Assembly (NCBI GenBank): GCA_900320765.1
Contig: ONTN01000099.1
Location: 1-5,520, forward strand
Source: an uncultured Eubacteriales bacterium
GTDB taxonomy: Bacteria > Bacillota > Clostridia > Oscillospirales > Oscillospiraceae
Direction of reading: 5' to 3'
Length of the DNA stretch: 5,520 bases
Part shown: positions 5,429 through 5,520 of the stretch, piece by piece
Position numbering within the stretch: the stretch's first letter is position 1
How the letters are laid out: the number at the start of each line of letters is the position of its first letter
Made by a program: the position numbers and the translations under genes
The notes under the pieces: generated by a model
What the model saw: the letters and a program-made list of their open reading frames with translations, nothing else
The model's database searches: none
What the model was told of the DNA's origin: nothing

Positions 5429-5520
5429 ATGGATCTTTTTGAGGCACTTAAGGAAAAGCTTGCCGGGAAGGGCAGGCGCATCGTATTCACCGAGGGTCAC
5501 GACAGGCGCATTATGGAGGC
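5429..5520 (+). CDS. pta: Phosphate acetyltransferase, N-terminal fragment (3' end outside the window)
   Basis: The first 30 residues, MDLFEALKEKLAGKGRRIVF then TEGHDRRIME, match the start of short-form bacterial phosphotransacetylases, which typically read M-x-LFEKIKEKAKGKGKRIVFPEGEDERILEA. The enzyme interconverts acetyl-CoA and acetyl phosphate in the cytosol and with acetate kinase makes ATP during acetate fermentation; ackA would be expected nearby downstream but is not visible. The family's usual FPEGEDxR appears here as FTEGHDRR. The related phosphate butyryltransferase is an alternative, but its N-terminus is usually less similar. The gene may be transcribed from the lepA operon or from a promoter I cannot identify. 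Confidence 0.8.
   Translation, partial: MDLFEALKEKLAGKGRRIVFTEGHDRRIME

Overview
The window looks like a chromosomal segment of an anaerobic gut Clostridia-type Firmicute, probably close to the Oscillospiraceae/Ruminococcaceae. The pointers are strong AGGAGG-type ribosome sites, GC-rich genes that still use many ATA and AGG codons, the protein families present, and a long palindromic intergenic repeat of a type I associate with genomes such as Faecalibacterium. This placement is inference; no rRNA or species marker is present. All genes are on the + strand.

Left end (1-633). The window opens inside the 3' end of a gene for a membrane-anchored protein, probably a glycoside hydrolase family 3 beta-glucosidase, whose base composition is much more AT-rich than the rest. 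It ends at a clear intrinsic terminator (335-377). A small GC-rich hairpin and a 116-bp palindromic element (407-522) follow, then an AT-rich stretch carrying a likely promoter for the next gene.

Middle (634-2389). A ThrH-type HAD phosphatase/phosphotransferase gene (GTG start at 634) is followed by a 366-residue Mbeg1-like (DUF2974) alpha/beta hydrolase. Between them, a near-consensus promoter sits inside a 15-bp-stem hairpin whose right arm is the ribosome binding site of the hydrolase gene.

Right part (2394-5520). A strong promoter with overlapping palindromes drives a small Xre-type HTH regulator. That gene overlaps lepA (elongation factor 4) by 4 bp. lepA in turn abuts a secreted or lipoprotein-like gene of unknown function, and 26 bp later phosphate acetyltransferase (pta) begins and runs off the window. 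The overlaps suggest one transcript for regulator, lepA and the exported protein, possibly continuing into pta.

There is no obvious new multi-gene system. The points most worth following are the promoter-in-hairpin before the hydrolase, the palindromes in the Xre promoter together with the regulator-lepA coupling, the structured palindromic repeat, and the unknown exported protein behind lepA.
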